Assembly (NCBI GenBank): GCA_944384195.1
Contig: CALWSK010000002.1
Coordinates: 186,001-250,000, forward strand
DNA length: 64,000 bases
Source of the DNA: an uncultured Clostridia bacterium
GTDB taxonomy: Bacteria; Bacillota; Clostridia; Lachnospirales; CAG-274
Reading direction: 5' to 3'
How positions within the stretch are numbered: the first letter of the stretch is position 1; every line of letters begins with the position of its first letter. The notes below the pieces were generated by a model. That model had not been told where the DNA came from. It ran no database searches and saw nothing but the letters and a program-made list of their open reading frames with translations. Below are positions 17,423 to 28,213 of this stretch, piece after piece. The position numbers and the translations under genes are program-made.

Positions 17423-17875
17423 ATGTCATTAAAAGAACAGCTTTTTGCTGATTTGAAGGAGGCTATGAAGCAAAAGGATAATATCCTTAAAGATACCATT
17501 CAGATGGTACGTGCGGGTATTCTTCAAATCGAGAAAGACAAAAAAATTGAGCTTGAAGATGACGGTATTATTGAGGTTATTATCAAAGAGATTAAAAAAT
17601 GCTATGATGTGCTTCCTGACTTTGAAAAAAGTGGCAGACAAGATTTGATTGATGAGGTTAACAGAAAAATTGTTATCTTAAAATCTTACCTTCCCGAACA
17701 GTTAAGCGTTGAAGAAATCAACGAAATCGTTTTGTGTGCAATAGATGAAACGGGAGCAAGCTCAATGAAAGATATGGGCAAAGTAATGGCCCTAGTTTCT
17801 GAAAGGACGAAAGGAAGAGCAGATAATAAAACAGTAAGTGAAGTTGTTAAAAAAGCTCTTCAAAATAATAATTAA
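17423..17875 (+). CDS. yqeY: GatB/YqeY-domain protein
   Basis: YqeY-family proteins resemble the tail domain of the GatB amidotransferase subunit and are thought to contact tRNA; a defined reaction is not established. The 150-residue product has MSLKEQLFADLKEAMKQKD, YLPEQLSVEEI and GKVMALVSERTKGRAD, all typical. The start at 17423 is chosen over 17414 on spacing from the AAAAGGG site. Composition is odd: 15 of 16 isoleucines use ATT/ATC and only one, near codon 107, uses ATA, while neighbours use mostly ATA. The last third looks native again. Confidence 0.92.
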   Translation: MSLKEQLFADLKEAMKQKDNILKDTIQMVRAGILQIEKDKKIELEDDGIIEVIIKEIKKCYDVLPDFEKSGRQDLIDEVNRKIVILKSYLPEQLSVEEINEIVLCAIDETGASSMKDMGKVMALVSERTKGRADNKTVSEVVKKALQNNN

Positions 17876-17884
17876 AATGATAAT

Positions 17885-17915
17885 AGGTTGTGGATTTATT
17901 CTGCAACCTTTTTTA
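17885..17915 (+). terminator. Rho-independent terminator after yqeY
   Basis: AGGTTGTGG pairs with CTGCAACCT (9 bp with two wobbles), followed by a run of T. Confidence 0.8.
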
Positions 17916-17970
17916 TTTTTAAAGTTAAAATTTACAGTTTATAAGGCTTAAATGCTAAGTAGTACACGTA

Positions 17971-17999
17971 TTGTTTAATATTTTAAAATATGTTATAAT
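17971..17999 (+). promoter_or_regulatory. prmA operon promoter
   Basis: TTGTTT (17971-17976), 17 bp, TATAAT (17994-17999), about 28 bp before the prmA start. Confidence 0.65.
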
Positions 18000-18027
18000 A
18001 GCATAAAAATATATAAGGAGGCAATTT

Positions 18028-19011
18028 ATGGAATGGATAGAAGTTAAAGTATATACTACTAGAGAGGGTATAGACTCTGTTAGTGGGGTGCTTTTAGAAA
18101 CTGGAGTAGCCGGAGTACAGATAGAAGATGATGACGAGCTTAAAGAGTATTTAGAAGAAAGCTCTATGTACTGGGACTATGTGGACGAGGAATTATTAAA
18201 TAAAGAAAAAGAAGAAACAAAAGTTAAAGTATATGTTAGCGACAACCCTTATGGACACGAAATTTTACTTAGAATAAAAGAGGCTATAGCTTCTCTTAAA
18301 GCTAGAAAAGAAGAGATAGGACTTGAGCTTGGAAGACTAGATATAGAAACAACAGAAAACCTAAATGATGAAGATTGGCTTAATAAATGGAAAGAATATT
18401 ATAAGCCTTTTGAAATAGGGGAAAAGCTACTTATAAAACCTATATGGGAAGATATAGAAGATAGCAAAGGAAGAGTAGTATTTAATATAAATCCAGGACA
18501 CGTATTTGGAACTGGACTTCATCAAACAACACAACTTTGTATTACTAGCCTTGAGAAATATGTAAAAGAAGATAGTCTTGTTTTGGACCTTGGTTGTGGT
18601 AGTGGTATTTTGTCTATAATATCTATATTGCTTGGAGCTAAAAATGCTTTTGCCGTTGATATAGACGAGAATGCAGTTAAGGTGGCATATGAAAATGCTA
18701 AATTAAACGGTGTTGAAAAAGATAAATATTATGTAACGGCAGGGGACGTAGTAAAAGATGAGGCTTTAAAAGATGAGATAGGCTATAAAAAATATGATGT
18801 AGTAGTAGCTAATATTATAGCAGATGTGATTTGTTATATATCAAAAGTTGTTCCTAGTCAGTTAACAGATGATGGTGTATTTATAGCTAGTGGTATTATA
18901 AAAGATAGAATGCAAGATGTATATGAAGCACTTGATGAAAATGGATTAGAGGCAGTAGAAACACATATAAAAGATGAATGGGTTTGTATCGTTTCTAAAA
19001 TAAAAAAATAG
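18028..19011 (+). CDS. prmA: Ribosomal protein L11 methyltransferase
   Basis: PrmA trimethylates ribosomal protein L11 with SAM. The 327-residue protein has the N-terminal substrate-recruiting domain (WIEVKVYTTREGIDSVSGVLLE), a linker, and a Rossmann methyltransferase domain with motif I VLDLGCGSGILSI. NPGHVFGTGLHQTT lies before it and VVVANIIADV after it. It heads a closely spaced run with rsmE, a cysteine desulfurase, thiI and a DUF1836 gene, all but the last acting on translation components. Confidence 0.95.
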   Translation: MEWIEVKVYTTREGIDSVSGVLLETGVAGVQIEDDDELKEYLEESSMYWDYVDEELLNKEKEETKVKVYVSDNPYGHEILLRIKEAIASLKARKEEIGLELGRLDIETTENLNDEDWLNKWKEYYKPFEIGEKLLIKPIWEDIEDSKGRVVFNINPGHVFGTGLHQTTQLCITSLEKYVKEDSLVLDLGCGSGILSIISILLGAKNAFAVDIDENAVKVAYENAKLNGVEKDKYYVTAGDVVKDEALKDEIGYKKYDVVVANIIADVICYISKVVPSQLTDDGVFIASGIIKDRMQDVYEALDENGLEAVETHIKDEWVCIVSKIKK

Positions 19012-19024
19012 AAAGAGTGAATTT

Positions 19025-19753
19025 ATGGCTAAATTTTTTATAGATAGAGAAAATCTAAAAGATGACTATGTTGAGATAGATAAGGATAACGCAAATCATA
19101 TAATAAATGCTCTTAGATGTAAGATAGGTGAAGAAATAGAAATATCTATAGGAGATGGATATGATTATATATGCAAGATAAGTAAAATAGAGCAAGGCAA
19201 GGTAATAGCAGATATAGTGGACTGTTTTGGAAATGAAAGTGAGCCTAAAACTAAAATAACATTATATCAAGGTTTGCCAAAAAGTGAAAAGATGGAGCTT
19301 ATCATACAAAAATGCGTTGAGCTTGGTATAGATACTATAGTGCCAGTAGTTACTGATAGAACTATAGTAAAATTATCTGGTAAAGAAGAAAAAAAGGTGG
19401 CTAGATGGAATAAAATATCAGAGTCTGCTTCTAAACAATCCAGAAGGGGCAAAATTCCTAAGGTGGAAAGTCCTATTACCTTTAAAGAAGCTATTTTAAA
19501 AGCTAAAGAAAACAATATGAATATAATTCCTTATGAAAAAGAAGAAAAAACAAATATAAAATCTATAATAAAAGATTTTAAAGGAGATAAAATAGGAGTA
19601 TTTATAGGGCCAGAAGGTGGCTTTAGCGAAAAAGAAATAGAGCTTGCAAAAGAAAATAGCGTTATACCTATAACTTTAGGTAGGCGTATTCTTAGGACTG
19701 AAACAGCAGGTTTTGTAACAACAAATATTTTGTTATATGAATTGGAGGAATAA
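19025..19753 (+). CDS. rsmE: 16S rRNA (uracil-1498-N3) methyltransferase
   Basis: RsmE methylates U1498 of 16S rRNA. The 242-residue protein has an N-terminal PUA-like part and a SPOUT knot with the diagnostic FIGPEGGFSEKEI and LGRRILRTETAGFVTTNILL. It starts 13 bp after prmA, the usual neighbour in Firmicutes, and ends 2 bp before the cysteine desulfurase. Confidence 0.95.
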   Translation: MAKFFIDRENLKDDYVEIDKDNANHIINALRCKIGEEIEISIGDGYDYICKISKIEQGKVIADIVDCFGNESEPKTKITLYQGLPKSEKMELIIQKCVELGIDTIVPVVTDRTIVKLSGKEEKKVARWNKISESASKQSRRGKIPKVESPITFKEAILKAKENNMNIIPYEKEEKTNIKSIIKDFKGDKIGVFIGPEGGFSEKEIELAKENSVIPITLGRRILRTETAGFVTTNILLYELEE

Positions 19754-19755
19754 AA

Positions 19756-20892
19756 ATGATATATTTTGATAATTCGGCTACTACTAAGATAGATGAGAAA
19801 GTTTTAGAAGAAATAAACAATACTATGCTAGATAGTTTTGCTAATTCTTCATCTTTACACAGACTAGGCTATAAATCGGAGCAAAAAATTATATCTAGCA
19901 AAAAGACTATAGCTAATATAATAAACGCTAAAGAAGATGAGATTTATTTTACTTCTGGTGGTACAGAATCTAATAATATGGCTATATTTGGAGTTTGTGA
20001 GGCTTATAAAAAATATGGTAATAAAATAATAACTACTACTATAGAACACCCTTCAGTTTTAAACTGTTTTAAAGAGCTAGAAAAAAGAGGGTTTGAGGTA
20101 TGCTATCTAAATGTAGATAACAAAGGATATGTAGATATAAATCAGTTAGAAGAAGAGATAAACGATAATACTATTTTAGTTAGTATTATGCAAGTTAATA
20201 ATGAAATAGGTACTATCCAAGATATAGAAAAAATAGCAAAGATAATAAAAAGTAAAAATGAAAAAACTATATTTCATACAGATGCCGTGCAGTCTTTTGG
20301 TAAGCTAGCTATAAATGTAAAAAATATAGATTTATTAAGCGTAAGCGGACATAAAATACATTCTCAAAAGGGAATAGGCTTTTTATATGTAAAATCAGGT
20401 ATTAGGTTAGAGCCTATAATGTATGGAGCCGGACAACAAAATAAAAAACGTTCAGGTACTATAAATACAGAGGGGATAGTAGGACTTGCTAAAGCAACAG
20501 AGCTTGCTTATTCTAACTTAGAACAAAATTTTAAAAATGTAGAAGAAATAAGAAAAGAGCTTATAAAACTTGTAGAGGAGCTAGAGGGAGTTAGTGTAAA
20601 TGGGGATATAGAAAATGGTATACCATATATACTTAGCCTAAGCTTTAAAGATATAAGAGGGGAAGTTTTACTTCACGCTTTAGAAGATAAGGATATTTTT
20701 GTTTCTACAGGTTCTGCTTGTAGCTCTAAGGCTAAGAAAAGCTTTTCTACTATAGATTATGTATGTAAAGAAAATGTGGGTTCTACAATAAGAGTAAGTT
20801 TTTCTTATAATAATACTTTAGAAGAAGCTAAGGAATTTAAGAAAGCTATATTAGAGATAGTGCCTATTCTTAGAATGTATAAAAAAAGATAG
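19756..20892 (+). CDS. Cysteine desulfurase (NifS/IscS family), partner of ThiI
   Basis: This PLP enzyme takes sulfur from cysteine as a persulfide and passes it on. Motifs seen are YFDNSATTKID at the N-terminus, TSGGTESNNMAI, EHPSVLN, DAVQSFGK, the PLP lysine in SGHKIHSQKG, and the mobile catalytic cysteine in STGSACSSKAKKS. The 378 residues are complete. It is followed 9 bp later by thiI, so it very likely supplies sulfur for tRNA 4-thiouridine, like the desulfurase next to thiI in Bacillus (NifZ). It is not next to iscU or mnmA here. Confidence 0.92.
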   Translation: MIYFDNSATTKIDEKVLEEINNTMLDSFANSSSLHRLGYKSEQKIISSKKTIANIINAKEDEIYFTSGGTESNNMAIFGVCEAYKKYGNKIITTTIEHPSVLNCFKELEKRGFEVCYLNVDNKGYVDINQLEEEINDNTILVSIMQVNNEIGTIQDIEKIAKIIKSKNEKTIFHTDAVQSFGKLAINVKNIDLLSVSGHKIHSQKGIGFLYVKSGIRLEPIMYGAGQQNKKRSGTINTEGIVGLAKATELAYSNLEQNFKNVEEIRKELIKLVEELEGVSVNGDIENGIPYILSLSFKDIRGEVLLHALEDKDIFVSTGSACSSKAKKSFSTIDYVCKENVGSTIRVSFSYNNTLEEAKEFKKAILEIVPILRMYKKR

Positions 20893-20901
20893 GAGATAAA
20901 T

Positions 20902-22077
20902 ATGCAAAATGTTTTATTAGCTAAATATGGGGAAATAGCCCTTCGTGGAAAAAATAGACACCTTATAGAGAATGCTCTTTTAAAAACTATAGAAAAAAAC
21001 TTAGCCACTATAGGAGAATATAGTGTATCTAAAGAGCAAGGAAGAGTTCTTATAGAATGTAAAAAAGGGGAGTTTGACTATGATAGGGCTATTCCTCTTG
21101 TAGTAAATATATTAGGGATAACTGCCGTTTGTAAGGCGATAAAGCTAGAAAATAGCGATATAGAAAATATTAAAAATATGGCAGTATATCATATGAAAAA
21201 AAATTGTCAAGATAAACCTTATAGCTTTAAGGTGGAAACTAAGCGTTCAGATAAAAAATATCCTATGGACTCTAGGGAAATATCTTATGAGGTTGGGGGA
21301 TATGTATTAGATAGTTTAGATAATCTTACAGTAGATGTGCATAATCCAGATGTTGTCCTTATGGTAGAGATAAGAAATTATGTATATATATATAGTAAGC
21401 TTATAAAAGGTTTTGGGGGACTTCCAGTTGGAACTTCTGGCAAAGCTACTGTATTATTATCTGGTGGGATAGATAGTCCGGTAGCTAGTTTTATGATGGC
21501 TAAAAGAGGAGTAAGCATAGAGGCTATATATTTTAATAGCCCACCATATACTTCAGATAGAGCTAAGCAAAAGGTAATAGACCTTGCCGAGCAGTTGTCT
21601 AAATATGTAGGAAATATTAAGCTATATATAGTACCATTTACTAAAACACAATTAGAAATATATAATAGCGTGCCTCAAGAGAAGATGACTATATTTTTAA
21701 AAAGAGCTATGTTTATGCTTGCAGAAAAAGTAGCTTTAAAATCTGGCTCTAATGCTCTTGTAACAGGGGATAGTATAGGGCAAGTTGCTAGCCAAACTAT
21801 GCAGGCTATAGAAGCAGTAAATAGTGCCGTAAAAACTTTACCAGTATTTAGACCTCTTTGTAGTATGGATAAACAAGAAATTATAGATATAGCTAGAAAA
21901 ATAGGAACATTTGATATATCTATAAGACCTTATGAAGATTGTTGTACTATATTTGTAGCTAAACACCCAGAAACAAAACCTAAAAGAAGTATAATAGAAA
22001 AGATGGAAAAAAATATAGAAAATCTTGATAAACTTATAGATGATGCTATAGAAAATATGGAGATTTTAGAATTTTAG
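20902..22077 (+). CDS. thiI: tRNA 4-thiouridine synthase ThiI
   Basis: ThiI adenylates U8 of tRNA and replaces its oxygen with sulfur from the desulfurase. The 391-residue protein has an N-terminal ferredoxin-like/THUMP region and the PP-loop motif LLSGGIDSPVASFMM. The conserved cysteine lies near YEDCCTIFVAKHP. The C-terminal rhodanese domain of the Escherichia coli enzyme is absent, as is normal in Firmicutes, so sulfur is probably received directly from the upstream enzyme. Confidence 0.95.
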   Translation: MQNVLLAKYGEIALRGKNRHLIENALLKTIEKNLATIGEYSVSKEQGRVLIECKKGEFDYDRAIPLVVNILGITAVCKAIKLENSDIENIKNMAVYHMKKNCQDKPYSFKVETKRSDKKYPMDSREISYEVGGYVLDSLDNLTVDVHNPDVVLMVEIRNYVYIYSKLIKGFGGLPVGTSGKATVLLSGGIDSPVASFMMAKRGVSIEAIYFNSPPYTSDRAKQKVIDLAEQLSKYVGNIKLYIVPFTKTQLEIYNSVPQEKMTIFLKRAMFMLAEKVALKSGSNALVTGDSIGQVASQTMQAIEAVNSAVKTLPVFRPLCSMDKQEIIDIARKIGTFDISIRPYEDCCTIFVAKHPETKPKRSIIEKMEKNIENLDKLIDDAIENMEILEF

Positions 22078-22087
22078 GAGAGTAGCT

Positions 22088-22609
22088 ATGAAAAAAGAAG
22101 AGCTAATAAGATTAGTAGATGAAATAGCAAACCTAAACCATATAGATATAAAAGATATACCAGATATAAATTTATATATGGACCAAGTGCTTACATTTAT
22201 AGAGGAAAATTTAAGCGAGTATAAAAGAGAAGAAAAACAAAAAATTATAACAAAAAGTATGATAAATAATTATACTAAGCATAAAATGATAGCTTCACCT
22301 ATTAAAAAGAAATATAATAAAAATCATATATTATCTTTAATTTTGATATATCATTTAAAATCTATATTATCTATAAATGATATTACACTTCTTTTAAATG
22401 ACAAGACAGATAACATAGAAAGTATTTATAAAGAGTTTTTGGAAAATAGAAATAATACTGAGCTATCTGATGAAATTAGTAAAATGTTAGATAAAAATTA
22501 TGAACTAGATGAAACTAAGCTCTTTTCTTTAATATTAGAGCTTATAGAACAAGCAAACCAAAGAAAACTTTTAGTAGAAAAAATAATAGATATATATTTT
22601 AAAAATTAA
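22088..22609 (+). CDS. DUF1836 (HTH-like) protein
   Basis: The 173-residue protein matches my memory of DUF1836: IPDINLYMDQVLTFIEENL, then KIITKSMINNYTKHKMIASPIKKKYNKNH and a helical block beginning LILIYHLKSILSINDI. The middle has a winged-helix, MerR-like look, which suggests a DNA-binding regulator. No target is known. It is the last gene of the prmA run, 10 bp after thiI. Confidence 0.8.
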   Translation: MKKEELIRLVDEIANLNHIDIKDIPDINLYMDQVLTFIEENLSEYKREEKQKIITKSMINNYTKHKMIASPIKKKYNKNHILSLILIYHLKSILSINDITLLLNDKTDNIESIYKEFLENRNNTELSDEISKMLDKNYELDETKLFSLILELIEQANQRKLLVEKIIDIYFKN

Positions 22610-22610
22610 C

Positions 22611-22639
22611 TTGTTAAATTCTATTTAAAACGCTATAAT
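22611..22639 (+). promoter_or_regulatory. Phosphohexomutase promoter
   Basis: TTGTTA (22611-22616), 17 bp, TATAAT (22634-22639), followed by an AGGAGG site before the ATG at 22681. Confidence 0.75.
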
Positions 22640-22680
22640 TAAGTTATATTTAGTAAAACTTAAAAATTTAGGAGGTTATT

Positions 22681-24417
22681 ATGGATTATAAAAAACTATA
22701 TAATGACTGGTTAAATGATGATTACTTTGATGACGAAACAAAAAGAGAACTTAAGAGCATAGCAGATAATGAAAAAGAGATTGAAGACAGATTTTATAAA
22801 GAGCTAGAATTTGGTACTGGTGGCTTAAGAGGTATAATAGGAGCTGGTACTAACAGAATAAACAAATATACGGTAAGTAAGGCTACACAAGGACTTGCAG
22901 ATTACATATTATCGCAAGATAATTATACAAAGGATAAGGGAGTTGTAATAGGTTATGACTCTAGATTTATGAGCAGAGAATTTGCTACTATTACTGCTTT
23001 AGTGCTTAATGCTAATGGTATAAAAACTTATCTTTTTGATGAGCTTCGCCCAACACCTATGGTATCATTTGGGATAAGAGAGCTTGGAGCTATAGCCGGC
23101 GTTATGATAACTGCTAGTCACAATCCTCCAGAATATAATGGATATAAAGTATATGGAGAAGACGGCGGACAGCTTCCTTTCCCTAAAGATAAAGAAGTAA
23201 TAGCTTTTGTAGATAATGTAAAAGATTTTAAATCTATCAAAATTTTAGATAAAAAAGATGCTATAGAAAAAGGACTATTTAATATAATAGGCAAGGAAAT
23301 AGACGAAAAATATGATGAAAATGTTTTAGCTCAAAGTATTAATACAGAAATAATAGAAAAAGTATCTAATAGCCTTAAAATAGTATATACTCCTATACAT
23401 GGAACAGGAAATAAGCCAGTTAGAAGAGTTTTAGAAAAAGCAGGGTTTAAAAATGTATTTGTAGTAAAAGAGCAAGAGGAGCCAGATAGCAATTTTTCTA
23501 CAGTGGAATATCCTAATCCAGAAGACCCTAATGCTTTTAAGCTTGCTATAGAGCTTGCTAAAGAGGTAGATGCAGATATAGTAGTAGGTACGGACCCAGA
23601 TGCAGATAGAGTAGGAAGCGTTGTAAAAAATAATAATGGCGAATATATTGTATTATCTGGAAATATGATGGGAGTATTGCTTACTGACTATATCTTAAGC
23701 CAAAAGGCTAAAAAAGGGGAGCTTAATGAAAAATCTACTGTTATTTCTACTGTTGTTTCTACTAATATGACTAAAAAAATAGCTAAAGAATATAATGTAC
23801 ATTATATGGAAGTTTTAACAGGTTTTAAATTTATAGGCGAGAAGATAAAACAATTTGAACAAAATGGAAAAAATGAATTTATATTTGGATTTGAGGAAAG
23901 CTATGGTGCTTTAGCGGGAACTTATGCAAGGGATAAAGATGCAGTTGTTGCTACTATGCTTATATGTGAAATGATGGCATATTATAAAGAGAAGGGAATT
24001 ACTCTTTATGAGGCTATAGAGAATCTATATAAAAAATATGGATATTTTGAAGATGGCATAAAATCTTTAACTTTAAAAGGTATAGATGGACTTAATAATA
24101 TTAAAAAGATAATGTCTAGTTTAAGAGAAAATCCTATAAAGGAAATAAAAAATAAAAAAGTTATTAATATATCAGACTATAAAGAAAGTATTTCTAAAAA
24201 TATACAAACTGGTAAAACAGAACATATAACTTTGCCTAAGTCTGACGTATTATATTTTGAAATGGAAGATAAGTCTTGGTTTTGCGTAAGACCATCTGGA
24301 ACAGAACCTAAGATAAAAGTATATTTTGGTGTAGAAGATAGTAAAAGAGAGTTAGCTATTAAGAAATTAAATAATCTTATGGATAGCGTTATGCAGATTA
24401 TAGAAAATATAATATAA
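22681..24417 (+). CDS. pgcA: Phosphoglucomutase/phosphomannomutase family protein (PgcA-like)
   Basis: This alpha-D-phosphohexomutase interconverts sugar 1- and 6-phosphates, feeding cell-wall and glycogen-type precursors. The 578-residue length fits the PgcA group. Motifs seen are GTGGLRGIIGAGTNRIN near the N-terminus, the phosphoserine loop ITASHNPPEYNGYK, the metal loop GTDPDADRVG, the sugar loop GFEESYG and the phosphate-binding loop RPSGTEPKIKVYF. It has its own promoter and terminator. Glucose versus mannose preference cannot be read from the sequence. Confidence 0.92.
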   Translation: MDYKKLYNDWLNDDYFDDETKRELKSIADNEKEIEDRFYKELEFGTGGLRGIIGAGTNRINKYTVSKATQGLADYILSQDNYTKDKGVVIGYDSRFMSREFATITALVLNANGIKTYLFDELRPTPMVSFGIRELGAIAGVMITASHNPPEYNGYKVYGEDGGQLPFPKDKEVIAFVDNVKDFKSIKILDKKDAIEKGLFNIIGKEIDEKYDENVLAQSINTEIIEKVSNSLKIVYTPIHGTGNKPVRRVLEKAGFKNVFVVKEQEEPDSNFSTVEYPNPEDPNAFKLAIELAKEVDADIVVGTDPDADRVGSVVKNNNGEYIVLSGNMMGVLLTDYILSQKAKKGELNEKSTVISTVVSTNMTKKIAKEYNVHYMEVLTGFKFIGEKIKQFEQNGKNEFIFGFEESYGALAGTYARDKDAVVATMLICEMMAYYKEKGITLYEAIENLYKKYGYFEDGIKSLTLKGIDGLNNIKKIMSSLRENPIKEIKNKKVINISDYKESISKNIQTGKTEHITLPKSDVLYFEMEDKSWFCVRPSGTEPKIKVYFGVEDSKRELAIKKLNNLMDSVMQIIENII

Positions 24418-24429
24418 TTAGTAAAAAGA

Positions 24430-24455
24430 CATAGACTTTAGTCTATGCCTTTTTT
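24430..24455. terminator. Bidirectional terminator between pgcA and the chemoreceptor
   Basis: CATAGAC (24430-24436) pairs with GTCTATG (24441-24447). T-rich runs flank it on both strands and the genes converge here. Confidence 0.8.
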
Positions 24456-24456
24456 A

Positions 24457-26703
24457 TTATTCATCTTCTTTTAGTTTAAATTCTGAAACAGAAGAATAGA
24501 ATATTTCAGATTGTGTTGCTAATTCTTCAGACGCCATAGCAGATTCTTGACTAGTTTTGTTATTACTTTCAGTAACTTTAGCTATTTCTTCTATTCCAAG
24601 TCTTGCTTCTTTTATAGATTGTTCTTGAGCTTTTGATGAAAGATTAGAAGAACTTACAAGATTAGCTATTTGTTCTATTTGATTAACTATGCTAAGAAGG
24701 GCCGAAGCAGTATTATTTGCTATATTAGAACCTTCTGCTACTTTTTCTACAGAGCTTTTTATAAGTTCTGTTGTTTCTCTAGCAGCTTGTTGACTTCTTC
24801 CAGCAAGGTTTCTAACTTCTTCTGCTACAACGGCAAATCCTTTTCCGTGTTCTCCAGCACGAGCTGCTTCAACTGCAGCATTAAGAGCTAATATATTAGT
24901 TTGGAATGCTATATCATCTATAACTTTTATTATATTTGATATGCTATTAGCTGCTATATTTATTTCTTCCATAGCAAGAAGCATATTATCCATTTGCTGA
25001 TTGCCCATACTAGCGCTTTCTTTAGCTCCAAGAGCTATAATATTTGCTTTTTCAGTATTTTTAGCATTATCGCTAGATTGTTGTGTTATTATTTCCATAG
25101 TAGAATTTAATTTTTCTACAGCTTGAGTTTGTTTCATAGCTCCATTTGCAAGAGATATACTAGATTCTGATATTTGTCTAGAACCTTCAGAAACTTTTTG
25201 AGCAGAAATAATAATATCTTTATTAAGAGCATTTAAGTTAGTTATTATAAGATTTACAGAATCTTTAATTTTTTCAAAATCACCTAAATAATTTCTATCA
25301 ATATTTAGATTAAAGTTTTTATTAGCCATTTCATTTAATATATGAGAAATTTCTGATATATAAGATCCAATAGTTTCTGAAGTATAATTTACATTTTGTT
25401 TTATATTATTAAATTCGCCTTTGTAGTCTCCAGACATTTTGTAGGCAAAATTTCCTTTAGAGAATTCTTCAAGAGCTTTTTGAGCCTCTTTTATAGGAGT
25501 GGAAACATTTTCTGTTACTTTATTTAAACCATCTATTGTTTCTTTCCATTTACCTACATAGCCATCAGTTTTTAATCTAAATTCAAGATTTCCAGCATTT
25601 GTAGCATTTATAAGACTTTCTATATCATGTAGGACAGATTTTAAAGAATTTTGTACTGATAATATTTCATCTTTTATTATAGCTTTTTTTCCAGGAAAAT
25701 TTTTAATTTTTTCATCAAAGTTTCCTTTGCCAAACTCTTTAATTTGGTTTAAAAGATAAATAGAATCATCAACAAGGTGGTCAGTAGAATCATTTACTGC
25801 TAATGTTGCATCTTTAAATATACCATGATATTTATCAGTATTTATTCTATGATGAACATTACCAGCTTGTATTTCTAAAGACATAGTATTTATATCATAC
25901 AGAATATTTTTAAATGTATCAGACATATCAGAAAGGGCATTACATAAAATACCGATTTCATCTTTATTATTACTTCTCATATCAATATCAAGATTACCTT
26001 TTGACATTTCAAAAGCTATATCTTTAAGACGTTCTATAGGTTTTCTTATTATTCTAGATAATATTAAACCATATACAAATCCAAATATCATTATAAATAT
26101 GAAAATAAAGCCTAATAAAATTTTAACTTTATTTACGTCAGATTCTATTTCTTTAATTTGCGTAGAAATTATTTCTGAAGATTTTTGAGGTGTTAAATAC
26201 ATAAGATTAACTATTTCATTACCGTATTGTTTAACTTTTTTTATAGAATCTAATATACTATTTTGATTTTTACTATTTAAGTTATCAATAAGAGAATAAA
26301 TTTCTTTTTTATAATTTTGTAAAAAAGAATCAATATTATTTGCAAATTCTGTAATTGAAGTAGTGTCAATATTATTTTTATTTAAAGTTTGTATAATATT
26401 TTTATATTCTTTTAAGGAATCTTCACATTTTTTAAATGAAGTATTAAAATTTTCTTCAATGTTGATATTTTTTGAATTTGATAAATCAGTAGTAAGTGTA
26501 TTACGTAAATTATATATGTCCTGTGTTAAAGTAACAGAAGCATTTATAAGATTATTATTTAGTACGATTAGTTCATCATATTTATTTTTAGTATATCTTA
26601 ATCCTAGAATGCCAGATATCCCAAGAATAAAAACAAATATAAGAATTAATCCAAATATTAATGAAAATTTAAATTTTATCTTTAAATTTTTTATAAAATT
26701 CAT
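24457..26703 (-). CDS. Methyl-accepting chemotaxis protein with extended HAMP region
   Basis: This transmembrane chemoreceptor signals to the CheA kinase. The 748-residue protein has TM1 (~13-32), an extracellular four-helix-type domain (~33-190), TM2 (~195-216) and a HAMP domain ([21 protein letters not shown]). Two or three HAMP-like repeats follow ([47 protein letters not shown]). The C-terminal signalling hairpin contains the conserved tip [17 protein letters not shown]. There is no C-terminal CheR-binding pentapeptide. The ligand is unknown. Its presence implies a motile host, but no flagellar genes are in the window. Confidence 0.93.
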   Translation of the reverse strand: MNFIKNLKIKFKFSLIFGLILIFVFILGISGILGLRYTKNKYDELIVLNNNLINASVTLTQDIYNLRNTLTTDLSNSKNINIEENFNTSFKKCEDSLKEYKNIIQTLNKNNIDTTSITEFANNIDSFLQNYKKEIYSLIDNLNSKNQNSILDSIKKVKQYGNEIVNLMYLTPQKSSEIISTQIKEIESDVNKVKILLGFIFIFIMIFGFVYGLILSRIIRKPIERLKDIAFEMSKGNLDIDMRSNNKDEIGILCNALSDMSDTFKNILYDINTMSLEIQAGNVHHRINTDKYHGIFKDATLAVNDSTDHLVDDSIYLLNQIKEFGKGNFDEKIKNFPGKKAIIKDEILSVQNSLKSVLHDIESLINATNAGNLEFRLKTDGYVGKWKETIDGLNKVTENVSTPIKEAQKALEEFSKGNFAYKMSGDYKGEFNNIKQNVNYTSETIGSYISEISHILNEMANKNFNLNIDRNYLGDFEKIKDSVNLIITNLNALNKDIIISAQKVSEGSRQISESSISLANGAMKQTQAVEKLNSTMEIITQQSSDNAKNTEKANIIALGAKESASMGNQQMDNMLLAMEEINIAANSISNIIKVIDDIAFQTNILALNAAVEAARAGEHGKGFAVVAEEVRNLAGRSQQAARETTELIKSSVEKVAEGSNIANNTASALLSIVNQIEQIANLVSSSNLSSKAQEQSIKEARLGIEEIAKVTESNNKTSQESAMASEELATQSEIFYSSVSEFKLKEDE

Positions 26704-26735
26704 ATCTTTACCTTTCTAAAATTATTCTTTAGCAA

Positions 26736-26770
26736 ATTAAAGCAAAATTCTTTAAGAATTTTGCTTTAAT
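26736..26770 (-). terminator. Hairpin terminator after eno
   Basis: A perfect 17-bp inverted repeat (26736-26752 with 26754-26770) lies 12 bp past the eno stop. The T-run is within and just after the stem, so termination is likely but the fold is unusual. Confidence 0.65.
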
Positions 26771-26781
26771 AAAATCATATA

Positions 26782-28155
<1,374 letters not shown>

Positions 28156-28165
28156 TTACAATATA

Positions 28166-28194
28166 ATAATAACTTTAATTCTATAATATGTCAA
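28166..28194 (-). promoter_or_regulatory. Internal promoter for eno
   Basis: On the minus strand TTGACA (28189-28194), 17 bp, TATTAT (28166-28171), in the 91-bp gap between gpmI and eno. Enolase can therefore be made independently of the upstream cluster. Confidence 0.7.
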
Positions 28195-28213
28195 TATTAA
28201 GAACTAAAATTAT

